Below are positions 8,183 through 17,367 of a stretch of DNA of 64,000 nucleotides, piece by piece. Numbering within the stretch: the first letter of the stretch is position 1; every line of letters starts with the position of its first letter. The DNA is from Mycolicibacterium peregrinum (GTDB lineage Bacteria > Actinomycetota > Actinomycetes > Mycobacteriales > Mycobacteriaceae): the NCBI RefSeq assembly GCF_002102345.1, contig NZ_LQPP01000067.1:1-64000 (forward strand). The letters run 5' to 3'. The translations under genes were made by a program, and so were the position numbers. Under the pieces are notes generated by a model. The model was not told where the DNA came from. It saw nothing but the letters and a program-made list of their open reading frames with translations, and did no database searches.

Positions 8183-10333
8183 GTGACCGCCACCCTGGAT
8201 GTTCCTGAGCAGAACCCTGACCTGGTGCTCGACCAGAGCGCCGATGACTACTGGAATCACTACCAGCTGACGTTCGCGCTCTACAGCGTCAGCGACCGCG
8301 CCATCCCCTCTGCGTTCGACGGGCTCAAGCCGGGCCAGCGCCGCCTGCTCTACCAGATGCACGAGTCGAAACTGCTGCCTGGCAACAAGCCGCAGAAGTC
8401 CTCGAAGATCTGCTCGGCGGTCACCGGTAACCTGCACCCGCACGGCGGCGCCTCGATGTACGGGGCCGCGGCACTGATGGCCGCTGAGTTCCAGCGCGTG
8501 AAAGTCATTGACGGACAAGGGGCGTTCCCCCGCATCCAGGGTGACATTCCCGCCGCGGACCGCTACACCGAGATGCGGCTGTCGGCTCCCGGCGCCGCCC
8601 TGACCGCGGAGCTCGACGATCACGCCGTACCCATGGTGCAGACGTTCGACGGCGAGTGGACCGAGCCCACGATGCTGCCGGCCCAGTGGCCGGTGCTGCT
8701 CTGCAACGGTGCGGTCGGCATCGCCGAAGGGTGGGCCACCAAGGTTCCCGCGCACAATCCGCGTGAGGTGATGGCCGCCTGCCGGGCTCTGCTGGCCCGA
8801 CCGAACACGACCGATGACACGTTGATGAAACTCATCCCCGGTCCCGACTGGGGCTGCGGATCCACCGTGGTCGGCTCGAACGGCCTGCGGGAGTACATCA
8901 CCACCGGCCGCGGCATGTTCACCGTCCGCGGCACCCTGACTGTCGACGGCAAGAACGTCATCGTCACCGAGCTACCTCCCGGTGTCGCCAGTAGCACTGT
9001 GCAGGACAGGATCCGGGCCCTGGTCGAGTCCGGCGAGTTGTCCGGCGTGGCCGACATGTCGGATCTGACCGACCGTCGCAACGGGCTGCGCATCGTCGTC
9101 ACCGCCAAGCGTGGCCACAGCGCCGAGACCATCCGCGAGCAATTGCTGGCGCTGACACCGCTGGAGTCGACGTTCGCCGCCAGCCTTGTCGCCCTCGATG
9201 AGGACCGGGTGCCACGCTGGTGGTCGGTGCGCGAACTGATCTCGGCGTTCCTGCATCTGCGCGACTCGGTGGTGCTGCACCGCAGCGAGTACCGGCTGGA
9301 GAAGGTCACCGCGCGCCGCCACCTGGTGGCGGGCCTGATGAAGATCCACCTCGACATAGACGCTGCTGTCGCGGTCATCAGAGGTTCCGACACCGTCGAC
9401 GACGCCCGGCAGGGACTGCAACAACGGTTCGAGATCGACGAAGAGCAGGCCAATTACGTTCTGGCCCTGCAGCTTCGACGGTTGACCAAACTCGATGTGA
9501 TCGAGTTGCAAGCCGAAGCCGACAAGCTCGACGCCGAGTTCGCCGAACTGACCGAACTGGTCTCCAACCCCGATGCCCGGCGAAAGGTGATCGACAAGGA
9601 GCTGGTGGAGACCGCGAAACTGTTCAAGGGTCCCGAGTTCGACCGCCGCACCGTGCTGGACTTCGAGGCCACCCCGACCGCGTCGGGCGCCGACGAGGAC
9701 GGCCCCCGGGAGCGGAAGGTCAACACCTCCTGGCGCCTGGACGACCGCGGCGTGTTCTCCGACAGCCACGGTGACCTGCTCACCTCGGGTCTGGGATGGG
9801 CGGTGTGGACCGACGGCCGGGTCAAGTTCACCAACGGGAACGGCCTGCCGTTCAAGATCCGCGATATCCCGGTGGCACCGGACATCACCGGGCTGCTGCG
9901 CTCCGGGGTGATGCCGACCGGCTATCACCTGGCGCTGGTGACGCGGCGCGGCAAGATCCTGCGCATCGACCCCGCCGCGGTGAACCCGCAGGGCGTGGCC
10001 GGCAACGGTGTGGCCGGGGTGAAGCTGGTCGCCGATGACGCCGGCGACGAGGTGATCGCCGCACTGCCGGTCAGCTGCGAGAACGGCGAGGCCATCCTCT
10101 CGACGTCCGAGAAGAGCTGGAAGGTCACCGAAGTCGCCGACATCCCGGTCAAGGGTCGCGGCGGCGCCGGCGTCGGCTTCCACCCGTTCGTCAAGGGCGA
10201 GGACGCGCTGCTGTCAGCGGCGATCTCACCGACCGGATTCGTGCGCGGACGCCGGGCTGTGCGGGCCGAGAATCGCGCGAAGGCGTCGGTCAAGGGCTCA
10301 GGCAGTGATGTGACGCCCGCTCCGTCAGAGTGA
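8183..10333 (+). CDS. GyrA/ParC-like type II topoisomerase cleavage subunit (TopoNM type)
   Basis: 716 aa. It has the winged-helix region (QRRLLYQMHESKLLPG), CSAVTGNLHPHGG (compare GyrA YHPHGD) and the DNA-cleaving tyrosine in DRYTEMRLS (Tyr128). A coiled-coil stretch runs around residues 390-480 and the C-terminal third resembles the GyrA/ParC C-terminal domain. Codon AADRYTE replaces the usual AAMRYTE. The GTG chosen has GGAAGAAG upstream and sits 11 bp after the ATPase subunit; the frame upstream of it is inside the preceding gene. Together the two make an atypical second type II topoisomerase. Confidence 0.9.
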   Translation: MTATLDVPEQNPDLVLDQSADDYWNHYQLTFALYSVSDRAIPSAFDGLKPGQRRLLYQMHESKLLPGNKPQKSSKICSAVTGNLHPHGGASMYGAAALMAAEFQRVKVIDGQGAFPRIQGDIPAADRYTEMRLSAPGAALTAELDDHAVPMVQTFDGEWTEPTMLPAQWPVLLCNGAVGIAEGWATKVPAHNPREVMAACRALLARPNTTDDTLMKLIPGPDWGCGSTVVGSNGLREYITTGRGMFTVRGTLTVDGKNVIVTELPPGVASSTVQDRIRALVESGELSGVADMSDLTDRRNGLRIVVTAKRGHSAETIREQLLALTPLESTFAASLVALDEDRVPRWWSVRELISAFLHLRDSVVLHRSEYRLEKVTARRHLVAGLMKIHLDIDAAVAVIRGSDTVDDARQGLQQRFEIDEEQANYVLALQLRRLTKLDVIELQAEADKLDAEFAELTELVSNPDARRKVIDKELVETAKLFKGPEFDRRTVLDFEATPTASGADEDGPRERKVNTSWRLDDRGVFSDSHGDLLTSGLGWAVWTDGRVKFTNGNGLPFKIRDIPVAPDITGLLRSGVMPTGYHLALVTRRGKILRIDPAAVNPQGVAGNGVAGVKLVADDAGDEVIAALPVSCENGEAILSTSEKSWKVTEVADIPVKGRGGAGVGFHPFVKGEDALLSAAISPTGFVRGRRAVRAENRAKASVKGSGSDVTPAPSE

Positions 10334-10381
10334 GGTCATCCTTCAAGATCACGAATGGAGCACAGACCGCGAGGCAACAGG

Positions 10382-10407
10382 GTTAACAGCAGTCACTTTG
10401 TTAACAT
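10382..10407 (+). promoter_or_regulatory. GTTAAC direct repeat and probable -10 of a leaderless gene
   Basis: GTTAAC occurs at 10382-10387 and 10400-10405. The second contains TAACAT (10402-10407), a TANNNT -10 box ending 7 nt before the ATG at 10414. No Shine-Dalgarno is present, so the transcript probably starts at the ATG. Confidence 0.45.
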
Positions 10408-10413
10408 CGCGGC

Positions 10414-11223
10414 ATGCAGGACTCGCCTGGGAGCAGCGACCTGCGCCGATCGGGTCCGGTTTCCCGGCGTGACGCGCTGCGCTACGCCGCCGCCGCGTCG
10501 GCGCTGGCCGGGCTGGGTGCGGTAGCGGCAAGCGTCGGTGCGCCTGCGGCGTCGGCCGCCGCCCCCACGCTGATCGACTTCGCGATGCGTCAGATTCCGG
10601 CACAGCACATCAAAGCTGCCGGCCACTCCGGGGTGATCAACTACGTCTCGACGTCGCGTCCAGGCTCATCGATGGGCGCCAAACCGATCACCCTGCCCTA
10701 CGCCAAACAGTTGACCGCCGCCGGATTGGTGATCGTCAGCAACTACCAGTACGGCAAGCCGGGCGGGACCGCCCCGTCGGACTTCACCCGCGGGTACGCC
10801 GGTGGCGTGGCCGACGCCCGCACCGCCTGGCAACTGCACACCGCGGCCGGCGGCGGCCAGAGTGCCCCGATCTTCTTCAGCGTCGACGACGATATCGACC
10901 GCAACACCTGGAACAACGTCGCACTGCAGTGGTTCCGCGGAATCAACTCGGTGCTCGGCGTACAGCGCACCGGCATCTACGGCGGAATCAGACCGTGCCA
11001 GTGGGCAATTGGCGATGGTGTCGTCGGCAGGTCGAGCACCCCCGGCCGCGCCTGGGCGTGGCAGACCCGGTCCTGGTCCGGCGGTCAGGTCCACCCTGCC
11101 GCGGTTCTCTACCAACGCGTGGTGAGTACCGCGTCGAATCCCGGACCGGTGGTCGGCGGGCTCGAAGTCGACGTCAACGATGCCCTAGCCCAGGATGTCG
11201 GCCAGTGGAACCTCCATCCGTAG
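10414..11223 (+). CDS. Tat-exported DUF1906 glycoside-hydrolase-like protein (Rv2525c-like)
   Basis: 269 aa. SRRDALRYAAAASALAGLG is a twin-arginine signal ending in APAASAAA. The mature part starts PTLIDFAMRQIPAQHIKAAG and contains VINYVSTSRPGSS, IVSNYQYGKPG, PIFFSVDDDID and LEVDVNDAL. This is the DUF1906 TIM-barrel pattern shared with M. tuberculosis Rv2525c, a Tat substrate linked to the cell wall. Probably acts outside the membrane on a cell-wall glycan; activity is unproven for the family. ATG without RBS, probably leaderless. Confidence 0.8.
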   Translation: MQDSPGSSDLRRSGPVSRRDALRYAAAASALAGLGAVAASVGAPAASAAAPTLIDFAMRQIPAQHIKAAGHSGVINYVSTSRPGSSMGAKPITLPYAKQLTAAGLVIVSNYQYGKPGGTAPSDFTRGYAGGVADARTAWQLHTAAGGGQSAPIFFSVDDDIDRNTWNNVALQWFRGINSVLGVQRTGIYGGIRPCQWAIGDGVVGRSSTPGRAWAWQTRSWSGGQVHPAAVLYQRVVSTASNPGPVVGGLEVDVNDALAQDVGQWNLHP

Positions 11224-11232
11224 GGCCACAAC

Positions 11233-12702
11233 TCAGATCGGCGCGAGGCGACCGGCCCAGGACATCGCCTGCTCCAGCTGGGCTGCCAGCTTGAGCAGCA
11301 GCGCTTCCCCGGCGAGCGGTGCGACGAACTGGACACCGAGTGGCATACCGTCCGCGGTCCAGTGCAGCGGCAGCGAGATCGCGGGGCGTCCGGTGATGTT
11401 CGCCAGTTGCGTGTAGGGCACCCAGCCGAGGTTCTTGTCCACCATGTCGTCAACGATCTTGGTGTAGCGCAACAGGCTTGCGGTACGCGTCTTGATCAGT
11501 GCGTCGGCCGCATGCTGCAGCACGACCGGCAGATCGAACTCGCCGATCCGCGGCGGCAGGGTTGCCAAGGCGGGCGTCAACAGCAGGTCGTACGACTCGA
11601 AGAACGTGGTCAGCCGCCGCGTGTGTTCCTGGCGCCGCTGCACCGCATCCAGATAGTCGACGCTGCTCGTGGCGCGACCGATCGCCGCCATGATGAGCGT
11701 GTCCCGTTCGAAGGACTCGTCACCCGCGCCGGTCAACCGCTTGGCCTCGGCGAGTTCCCATGCGCTGTAGACAAACCAGGTCAGCAGGAAGTCGCGGGCC
11801 AGCACGGCGTCGTCGAACGGTGCTTGGGGAAGTTCCTCGACATGGTGGCCCAGCTCGGTGAGCGCGGCAGCAGTTGCCTCCACAGCTGCGAACGCCTCCC
11901 GGTGGGGCGCGGGGTTGATCGCCGTCGGCACCCGCAGCCCGATACGCAGCTTTCCGGGATCCGCCCCCACACAGGACGCGAACGACTCGGCCGGCAGACC
12001 TGGCACGTACGGTCCCCAGGGCTCGCCACCGCTGAGGACATCGAGCATCGCCGCAGTGTCACGCACCGTCCGCGAGACGACGCCCTGAACGGCCGCGCCA
12101 TGCATGGATTCTCCGACTGCCGGACCCGACGGGGTGAGCCCGCGGCCCGGTTTCAGCCCGACGAGACCACAGCTAGCCGCCGGGATGCGGATCGATCCGC
12201 CGCCGTCGTTGGCGCCGGCGCAGGGCACGATGCCCGCCGCGACGGCCGCCGCGGATCCCCCCGAGCTGCCACCCGGCGACCTGTCCAGATTCCAGGGATT
12301 GCGGGCCGGCCCCCATGCCTCCGGCTCGGTGATTCCCTTCGCACCGAACTCAGGGGTGTTGGTCTTTCCGAAGATGACCAGGCCCGCATCGATCCAGCGC
12401 TGCACGACAGTGGCGTGCTCGGCCGCACTCAGCGACATGAGCGCACGCGAACCGGCCGAGGTGGGCAAGCCCGCGTAGTCCTGCGCAAGGTCCTTGATCA
12501 GGAAGGGCACCCCGGCGAACGGGCCGGTCAGATCGTCCGTCGGCGCGGCCGGAACGTCGCGCACGATCGCGTTGATCTTGGGGTTGACCGCCGCCGCGCG
12601 CTGTTGCGCAGCCTCGAGCAGCTCAGCTGCCGAAACCTGCTTGTCAGCAACCAGTTTCGCCAATGATGTGGCGTCGTGCGCCCGGTAGTCGTCAAAGTCC
12701 AC
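11233..12702 (-). CDS. Amidase (amidase signature family)
   Basis: 489 aa, typical length. The Ser-cisSer-Lys triad is visible: Lys70 in FLIKDLAQDY, the cis-Ser in GGSSGGSAAAVAAG (about residues 145-150) and nucleophile Ser170 in NDGGGSIRIPA. Members hydrolyse amides to acids plus ammonia; substrate cannot be read from sequence. It stands alone, ending 9 bp after the DUF1906 gene on the opposite strand. Start ATG gives the usual MDFDDYRAHDATSLAKLV opening. Confidence 0.9.
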   Translation of the reverse strand: MDFDDYRAHDATSLAKLVADKQVSAAELLEAAQQRAAAVNPKINAIVRDVPAAPTDDLTGPFAGVPFLIKDLAQDYAGLPTSAGSRALMSLSAAEHATVVQRWIDAGLVIFGKTNTPEFGAKGITEPEAWGPARNPWNLDRSPGGSSGGSAAAVAAGIVPCAGANDGGGSIRIPAASCGLVGLKPGRGLTPSGPAVGESMHGAAVQGVVSRTVRDTAAMLDVLSGGEPWGPYVPGLPAESFASCVGADPGKLRIGLRVPTAINPAPHREAFAAVEATAAALTELGHHVEELPQAPFDDAVLARDFLLTWFVYSAWELAEAKRLTGAGDESFERDTLIMAAIGRATSSVDYLDAVQRRQEHTRRLTTFFESYDLLLTPALATLPPRIGEFDLPVVLQHAADALIKTRTASLLRYTKIVDDMVDKNLGWVPYTQLANITGRPAISLPLHWTADGMPLGVQFVAPLAGEALLLKLAAQLEQAMSWAGRLAPI

Positions 12703-12856
12703 CCCATGAACCTAGACTGCGCCGGCGTTGCGCAGTGAGTTACCGCCGGCGACGAAGACGACGAGACGAGTCACCAACTGGCCGGCATGGCCGTTGACGT
12801 TCCCGCCAACTGAGACGCACCGTTTGGCGGCAGCTCAAAATGGCTACCGACAAGGC

Positions 12857-13105
12857 ATGTCTCAACCCAACACCGGAAGCCACATCGACGACGTCGCCCC
12901 CGGCGACATCATCAGTTTCGGTGGCGGTGAACCGGCCTGCAAAGTGGTCCACAAGGAACCGACCGAATCGGGCTTCCTGGTCACCTTCGAGGTGGACGAC
13001 GGCGAGATGTTCCAGCGGGAGGTGGCCGCCGGCACACCGGTCACGCGGTCCCTGGAGTCCAAGTGGGAGTCGGCTCAGAGCCCGACCGCGCACCCGCAGC
13101 CCTGA
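12857..13105 (+). CDS. Conserved small protein of unknown function (82 aa)
   Basis: A compact acidic protein (IDDVAPGDIISFGGGEPACKVV, then FEVDDGEMFQREVAAGTPVTRSL) with one Cys and a beta-rich look. I do not recognise a named family. The ATG chosen gives MSQPNTGSH with a weak AAGG upstream; the frame before it looks noncoding. It ends 18 bp before the end of the convergent SDR gene. Confidence 0.55.
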   Translation: MSQPNTGSHIDDVAPGDIISFGGGEPACKVVHKEPTESGFLVTFEVDDGEMFQREVAAGTPVTRSLESKWESAQSPTAHPQP

Positions 13106-13123
13106 GACCGGCGGCATCGAGAC

Positions 13124-13978
13124 TCAACGCACCAGGGTGGCGCCGCCGTCGAGTCGGATCTGTTGTCCGGTCATGAAGCGCGACTCGTCGGCCAGTAGAT
13201 ACAGCGCCGCATAGCCGGTCTCCCAGGTACTGGCCCGGCCCATCTTCAGCTTCACGACTTCGGCGTAGGCCTCGTCGACCTCGTCGGGCTCGAACCCGAA
13301 CAGCGACTGGGAATCCGTGTTGCCCAGCGTCGAGTCGATCGGGCCGAGCATCAGCGTGTTGGCGCGGATGCCTGCGGCGGCGAACTGTGCGGCGGTCAGT
13401 TCCGTGATGTAGTTCAACCCGCACTTGCCCAGTGCGTAGGGCATGATCCCGATGTTGAGTCCGACTTCGTTCTTGATGCTGGCGATGGACGAGATGTTGA
13501 TGATGCTGCCGGTGGAACCGCCCTCGTTCTTCTCCATGCATTGTGCGGCAAAGAGATTGCAGTAGTAGCAGCCCAGCATGTTCACGTTGATGCCATGGTT
13601 GAAGTCGTCGGCGCTCATCGAGTTGTTCACCCGATCGAAGGGCGGATTGATCGCCACGCTGTAGACCATCCCGTCTACGCGGCCGCTGTTCTGCATCGCG
13701 GTGTCGAAGATGCGCTGGCAGTCGTCCTTGTCGGCGACGTCGGCCTGGACCGCGTACGCGTTGCCCTTCTCCGCGGCGATCATGTCCACCGTCTCCTGTG
13801 CGGCAGCGAGGTTGCGGTCGACGACCACCACCTCGGCGCCGTGGCGCGCCGCCACGATGGCGGTGGCGCGGCCGTTGCCGATCTTGGGGCCGGGCATCTG
13901 CCCGCCGCCCACGACGATCACCACCTTGCCGGCGAGGTCGAACACGGTGCGGTCGGGACGCTCGAAATCTGTTGACAT
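13124..13978 (-). CDS. Short-chain dehydrogenase/reductase
   Basis: 284 aa SDR. The cofactor loop is GGGQMPGPKIGNGRATA (glycine-rich, slightly unusual), catalytic Ser lies in INISSIASIK, and the YxxxK pair is in MPYALGKCG. C-terminal GQQIRLDGGATLV is typical. Probably oxidises an alcohol made by the P450 or reduces the matching ketone, with NAD(P). Third gene of the leftward P450-ferredoxin-SDR unit (24-bp gap). RBS AAGGAAAG upstream of ATG. Confidence 0.88.
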   Translation of the reverse strand: MSTDFERPDRTVFDLAGKVVIVVGGGQMPGPKIGNGRATAIVAARHGAEVVVVDRNLAAAQETVDMIAAEKGNAYAVQADVADKDDCQRIFDTAMQNSGRVDGMVYSVAINPPFDRVNNSMSADDFNHGINVNMLGCYYCNLFAAQCMEKNEGGSTGSIINISSIASIKNEVGLNIGIMPYALGKCGLNYITELTAAQFAAAGIRANTLMLGPIDSTLGNTDSQSLFGFEPDEVDEAYAEVVKLKMGRASTWETGYAALYLLADESRFMTGQQIRLDGGATLVR

Positions 13979-14002
13979 GATTACTCTTTCCTTGACTAAT
14001 AG

Positions 14003-14188
14003 CTAGATCCGGATGGCCCGCTCCGGGCAGCCGACGACCGCTTCGGCGACGGCGCCTTCGAGCTCGGGAGGGATGTCGGTGGCGATGGCCTCGGCGTAGC
14101 CGCCGTCGGTCAGCGTGAACACCTGCGGACACAGGGCCGCGCACACGCCGTGTCCGCGGCACAGATCGTCATCGACGACGACTTTCAT
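14003..14188 (-). CDS. Small single-cluster ferredoxin for the P450
   Basis: 61 aa with CRGHGVCAALCP near the N-terminus and GCPERAI near the C-terminus: the CxxHGxC...CP pattern of mycobacterial [3Fe-4S]-type ferredoxins that donate electrons to P450s. The ATG overlaps the P450 stop as ATGA, so the two are translated together. No ferredoxin reductase is in the window; it must be supplied from elsewhere. Confidence 0.9.
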   Translation of the reverse strand: MKVVVDDDLCRGHGVCAALCPQVFTLTDGGYAEAIATDIPPELEGAVAEAVVGCPERAIRI

Positions 14189-15525
14189 CGGGACACCTTT
14201 GTTGTGGCCGCGGCCGGGGTCACGTTGAGGTGCAGATCGGTGAGACCCCGCAGGATGTAGGTCGGCACATAGCCGTAACGTCGCGCGTCGGCAGCTCCGT
14301 GCCGGGCCTCGTCGATCTCGATCGCACCGGCGCTCGCCAGCAGCCGCTGGATCACCACCTTCGCCTCGGCCCGGGCCAGTGGTGCGCCGACGCAGCTGTG
14401 GACACCGCGACCGAACGCAATGTGCCGGCGGGCGTTGTGCCGGTCGAGGTCGAAGACGTCAGGGTTGTCGAACTGGCGCGGATCGCGGTTGGCCGCACCG
14501 TAATGCACCATCACCACAGTGCCCGCGGGGATCTCGACACCGCCCACCGTCGTGGTGGCGCGGGCCAACCGGAAATCCCCACGGATCGGACTCTCGAAGC
14601 GCAGCGCCTCTTCGACGAAGTTCGGGACCTGGTCGGGGTCACGGCGCAGTCGCTCTTGGAGTTCGGGATTCTCGGCCAGGATCTTCAGCGCCGAGGACAG
14701 CAGTCGGACCGTGGTCTCCTGACCGGCCGAGAAGAGATTGGCCGCCACCCGCACCACATCCATGACCTCCGGGGTCGATCCATCCGGGAAAGTCGCGTGC
14801 GCCATCTCGGTCATGACATCACCGCGAGGTTCGCGGCGCCGCTCCGAGATGTAGTCGGCGAAACGGTGGTAGAGGAATTCCAGCGGCGCGTGCGTCATGA
14901 CGGTGTCATCCGTACTGCCCAGCGAGTTGTCCCCGGTCAGCCGCTCGGTGAGTTCGGGACGGTCCGCCTCGGGGACACCGAGGAGATCCGCAATGACCAA
15001 CAGCGCAAAGGGATTCGCGACAGCACCGAGGAACTCGCCCCCGCCACCTGCGACATACGGCTGCAGCACCTGATCGGCAAGGCGCCACATGAACGCCTCG
15101 TTTTCCTTCAGGCGTTTGGGGGTGATCAGGCGGCTCAGCAGCGAGCGGTGCGCCGTGTGCGTCGGCGGGTCGAACGACGGAAGTTGGTCACTGAACGGCA
15201 ATTCGTCACGGTGGGCATCGATCAGCGCACGGACTTCCGCCCCGTCGAGCCCCTCCAGCGGCACCGGGAACCCAGGGGTCGGGCCGGTGACGGTGTTGCA
15301 TGACGAGAACGAGTCGTGGTCGCCTACCACCGCCAGTGCTTCGTCGTATCCGGTGACGATCACCACGTCCTGCGACGGCTCGCGGAGCACGGGACTGGCC
15401 GTCCGCATGCGCTCGAGGATCGGGTAGGGATCCGCGACCAACGCGGCGTCGTGGAAGAAATCGACGCCTTGGAGCGGGGACGTATCGGTGGACGAAGTCT
15501 GCTGCGGTGCAGTGTTCAACGGCAT
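14185..15525 (-). CDS. Cytochrome P450
   Basis: 446 aa. Helix I carries AGQETT, the ExxR motif is EALR, and the haem-ligand loop is FGRGVHSCVGAPLARAE. A soluble bacterial class I P450 that hydroxylates a hydrophobic substrate with electrons from the ferredoxin encoded next. ATG chosen with GAGGAGAA just upstream; the frame before it crosses the operator region and is not coding. The leftward promoter lies in the P450-TetR gap with the palindromic operator, so TetR control is likely. Confidence 0.92.
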   Translation of the reverse strand: MPLNTAPQQTSSTDTSPLQGVDFFHDAALVADPYPILERMRTASPVLREPSQDVVIVTGYDEALAVVGDHDSFSSCNTVTGPTPGFPVPLEGLDGAEVRALIDAHRDELPFSDQLPSFDPPTHTAHRSLLSRLITPKRLKENEAFMWRLADQVLQPYVAGGGGEFLGAVANPFALLVIADLLGVPEADRPELTERLTGDNSLGSTDDTVMTHAPLEFLYHRFADYISERRREPRGDVMTEMAHATFPDGSTPEVMDVVRVAANLFSAGQETTVRLLSSALKILAENPELQERLRRDPDQVPNFVEEALRFESPIRGDFRLARATTTVGGVEIPAGTVVMVHYGAANRDPRQFDNPDVFDLDRHNARRHIAFGRGVHSCVGAPLARAEAKVVIQRLLASAGAIEIDEARHGAADARRYGYVPTYILRGLTDLHLNVTPAAATTKVSR

Positions 15526-15578
15526 GGCGTTCTCCTCGACTGGGCTGAGGCAAGCTGACCAGCTTGGGCCAGAAATAC

Positions 15579-15640
15579 TGACCAAACGTACAGCTGGTTC
15601 CTGACCAATCGTACAGGCATATACTGTACGAATGGTCAGG
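15579..15640. promoter_or_regulatory. TetR operator: 17-bp inverted repeat plus a third half-site
   Basis: CCTGACCAATCGTACAG (15600-15616) and CTGTACGAATGGTCAGG (15624-15640) are inverted with 16 of 17 positions matching around a 7-bp spacer. A third copy of the half-site, CTGACCAAACGTACAG, lies at 15579-15594 as a direct repeat. The site sits 42 bp before the TetR start and 54-115 bp before the P450 start, well placed to control both directions. Confidence 0.75.
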
Positions 15641-15681
15641 CAGGGCGATTCTGTTAGGAAAGCTACATTTAGGGCGGCCCG

Positions 15682-16296
15682 GTGAGCGGTTCCGCGGCGG
15701 GCGCCGGCGGCACGACCCGGCAGAAGTTGATCGAGGCCGCCATCGAGCTGTTCCGGCGGCACAGCGTCGCCGGCACCTCTCTGCAGATGATCTCCGATGA
15801 GCTAGGTCTGACGAAATCGGCCATCTACCACCATTTCCGGACTCGCGATGAGCTGCTGACCGCCATCATGGAGCCCGTCGTCAGCGAGCTGGCCGCCCTC
15901 GTGGAGACCGCCGAAACACAGCGCGGGAGTCGCGCCCAAGCCGAATCGATGCTCACCGGCTACATTTCCCTCGCCGTATCGCACCGCGACCTGTTTCCCA
16001 TCCTCACCGGCGACCCCGGCGTCACCGAACTCCTCCGAGGGCAACCGCAATGGCGCGCGATCGTGAAACGGCAAGCCGATCTGCTCGCCGGTGCGGAGCC
16101 TGGCGTGGGCGGCCAGGTCCGCGCCGCGATCGTCATGGCCGGCATCTCAGCGGCCGTCGGGGTGGAATTCGCCGGCCTCGACGACGGCGAGCTCTACGAC
16201 CAGCTGGTCACGGCGAGCCGACGCACACTCGACCTGCGACCGCCACGGCACACACCGACGCACGACGACGCAGCGGGAGCGCACGTCCACGGGTGA
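15682..16296 (+). CDS. TetR-family transcriptional regulator
   Basis: 204 aa. N-terminal helix-turn-helix: RQKLIEAAIELFRRHSVAG, then LGLTKSAIYHHFRTRDELL, the canonical TetR DNA-binding domain; the remainder is a ligand-binding helical domain. GTG start with AGGGCGG upstream. It is divergent from the P450 operon and followed by the enoyl-CoA hydratase. Probably a repressor released by the pathway substrate or a CoA ester. Confidence 0.9.
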   Translation: MSGSAAGAGGTTRQKLIEAAIELFRRHSVAGTSLQMISDELGLTKSAIYHHFRTRDELLTAIMEPVVSELAALVETAETQRGSRAQAESMLTGYISLAVSHRDLFPILTGDPGVTELLRGQPQWRAIVKRQADLLAGAEPGVGGQVRAAIVMAGISAAVGVEFAGLDDGELYDQLVTASRRTLDLRPPRHTPTHDDAAGAHVHG

Positions 16297-16371
16297 TGGC
16301 AGATGCCTCCGTTGCAGCCAGAATCCCGCCTTGGGCAAGCTGAGTACCAACTCACCCGAGAAGGAGCACCT

Positions 16372-17247
16372 GTGGAGTACAAAACGATCCGGCACGAGCT
16401 CGACGACGGAATCCTGACCGTCGTCCTCGATCGCCCGGATAACCTCAATGCCTTCACCGTCGAGATGGCCGACGAGTTGGAGCACACCTTCGTGGCGGTC
16501 AACGACGACGACGCCGTGCGTGCCGTCATCGTGACGGGCGAGGGCCGGGCATTCTGTGCCGGCATGGACCTGTCGAGCCAGGGCAATGTGTTCGGCCTCG
16601 ACGAGTCGAAGTCACCAAGCCTGGCCGACATGGCCGACCTCGACGATCCCGAATTGAGCCGGGTCCGCGACACCGGCGGTCGGGTAACCCTGGCGATCTA
16701 CGCCTGCCGCAAGCCCGTCATCGCTGCCATCAACGGCGCCGCGGTCGGAATCGGTGCGACGATGACGCTGGCCATGGATGCCCGGCTCATGTCGACGAAG
16801 GCCCGCTTCGGGCTGGTCTTCGGAAAGCTCGGGATCACTCCGGAAGCGTGTTCCACCTGGTTCCTACCCCGAATCGTCGGTATGCCAACGGCTTTGGATC
16901 TGGTCTACCGCTCTGACATCCTCACAGCAGAGGCTGCCCGCGAGATCGGGCTAGCCCAGTCCATCCACGAGCCGGACGCATTGATCACCGAAGCCCGGGC
17001 CATGGCTGACGCGTGGACCCGCGACCGATCCCCGGTCTCGGTCGCGCTCATGCGGCAGATGCTGTACCGCAACGCCGCCGAGCCGCACCCCGTCGACGCG
17101 CACCGGATCGACTCGCTGGCCATGTTCTACACGAGCATCGGCGACGGCCACGAAGGCGTGCGAGCCTTTCTCGACAAGCGCACCCCAGAGTTCACCGGGC
17201 GGGCGTCCGAGATGCCGCCGTTCTACGAGGAGTGGGTCGACGGCTAG
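16372..17247 (+). CDS. Enoyl-CoA hydratase/isomerase
   Basis: 291 aa crotonase. VVLDRPDNLNAF, the first oxyanion segment GRAFCAGMDLSS and the second INGAAVGIGATMTLAMDAR are all present. Members hydrate or isomerise enoyl-CoA esters. GTG start chosen because AAGGAG lies just upstream and VEYKTIRHELDDGILTVV is the family opening. Downstream of the TetR gene by 75 bp; likely the beta-oxidation end of the pathway encoded around it. Confidence 0.88.
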   Translation: MEYKTIRHELDDGILTVVLDRPDNLNAFTVEMADELEHTFVAVNDDDAVRAVIVTGEGRAFCAGMDLSSQGNVFGLDESKSPSLADMADLDDPELSRVRDTGGRVTLAIYACRKPVIAAINGAAVGIGATMTLAMDARLMSTKARFGLVFGKLGITPEACSTWFLPRIVGMPTALDLVYRSDILTAEAAREIGLAQSIHEPDALITEARAMADAWTRDRSPVSVALMRQMLYRNAAEPHPVDAHRIDSLAMFYTSIGDGHEGVRAFLDKRTPEFTGRASEMPPFYEEWVDG

Positions 17248-17367
17248 GGACAGCAGCCGCACTGCGGGTTTCAAAACGCCGACCAGCAGCAGAGCGCGGT
17301 TGCGCGATGGAGCACCTCGGTAGGCTGCCTGAGCGGCATACCCCTGCTCGATCGGAGGCCGATACCC

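Noticed and set aside
11362..12666. 434-codon frame opposite the amidase
   Set aside because: Mirror of a gene with a full amidase triad.
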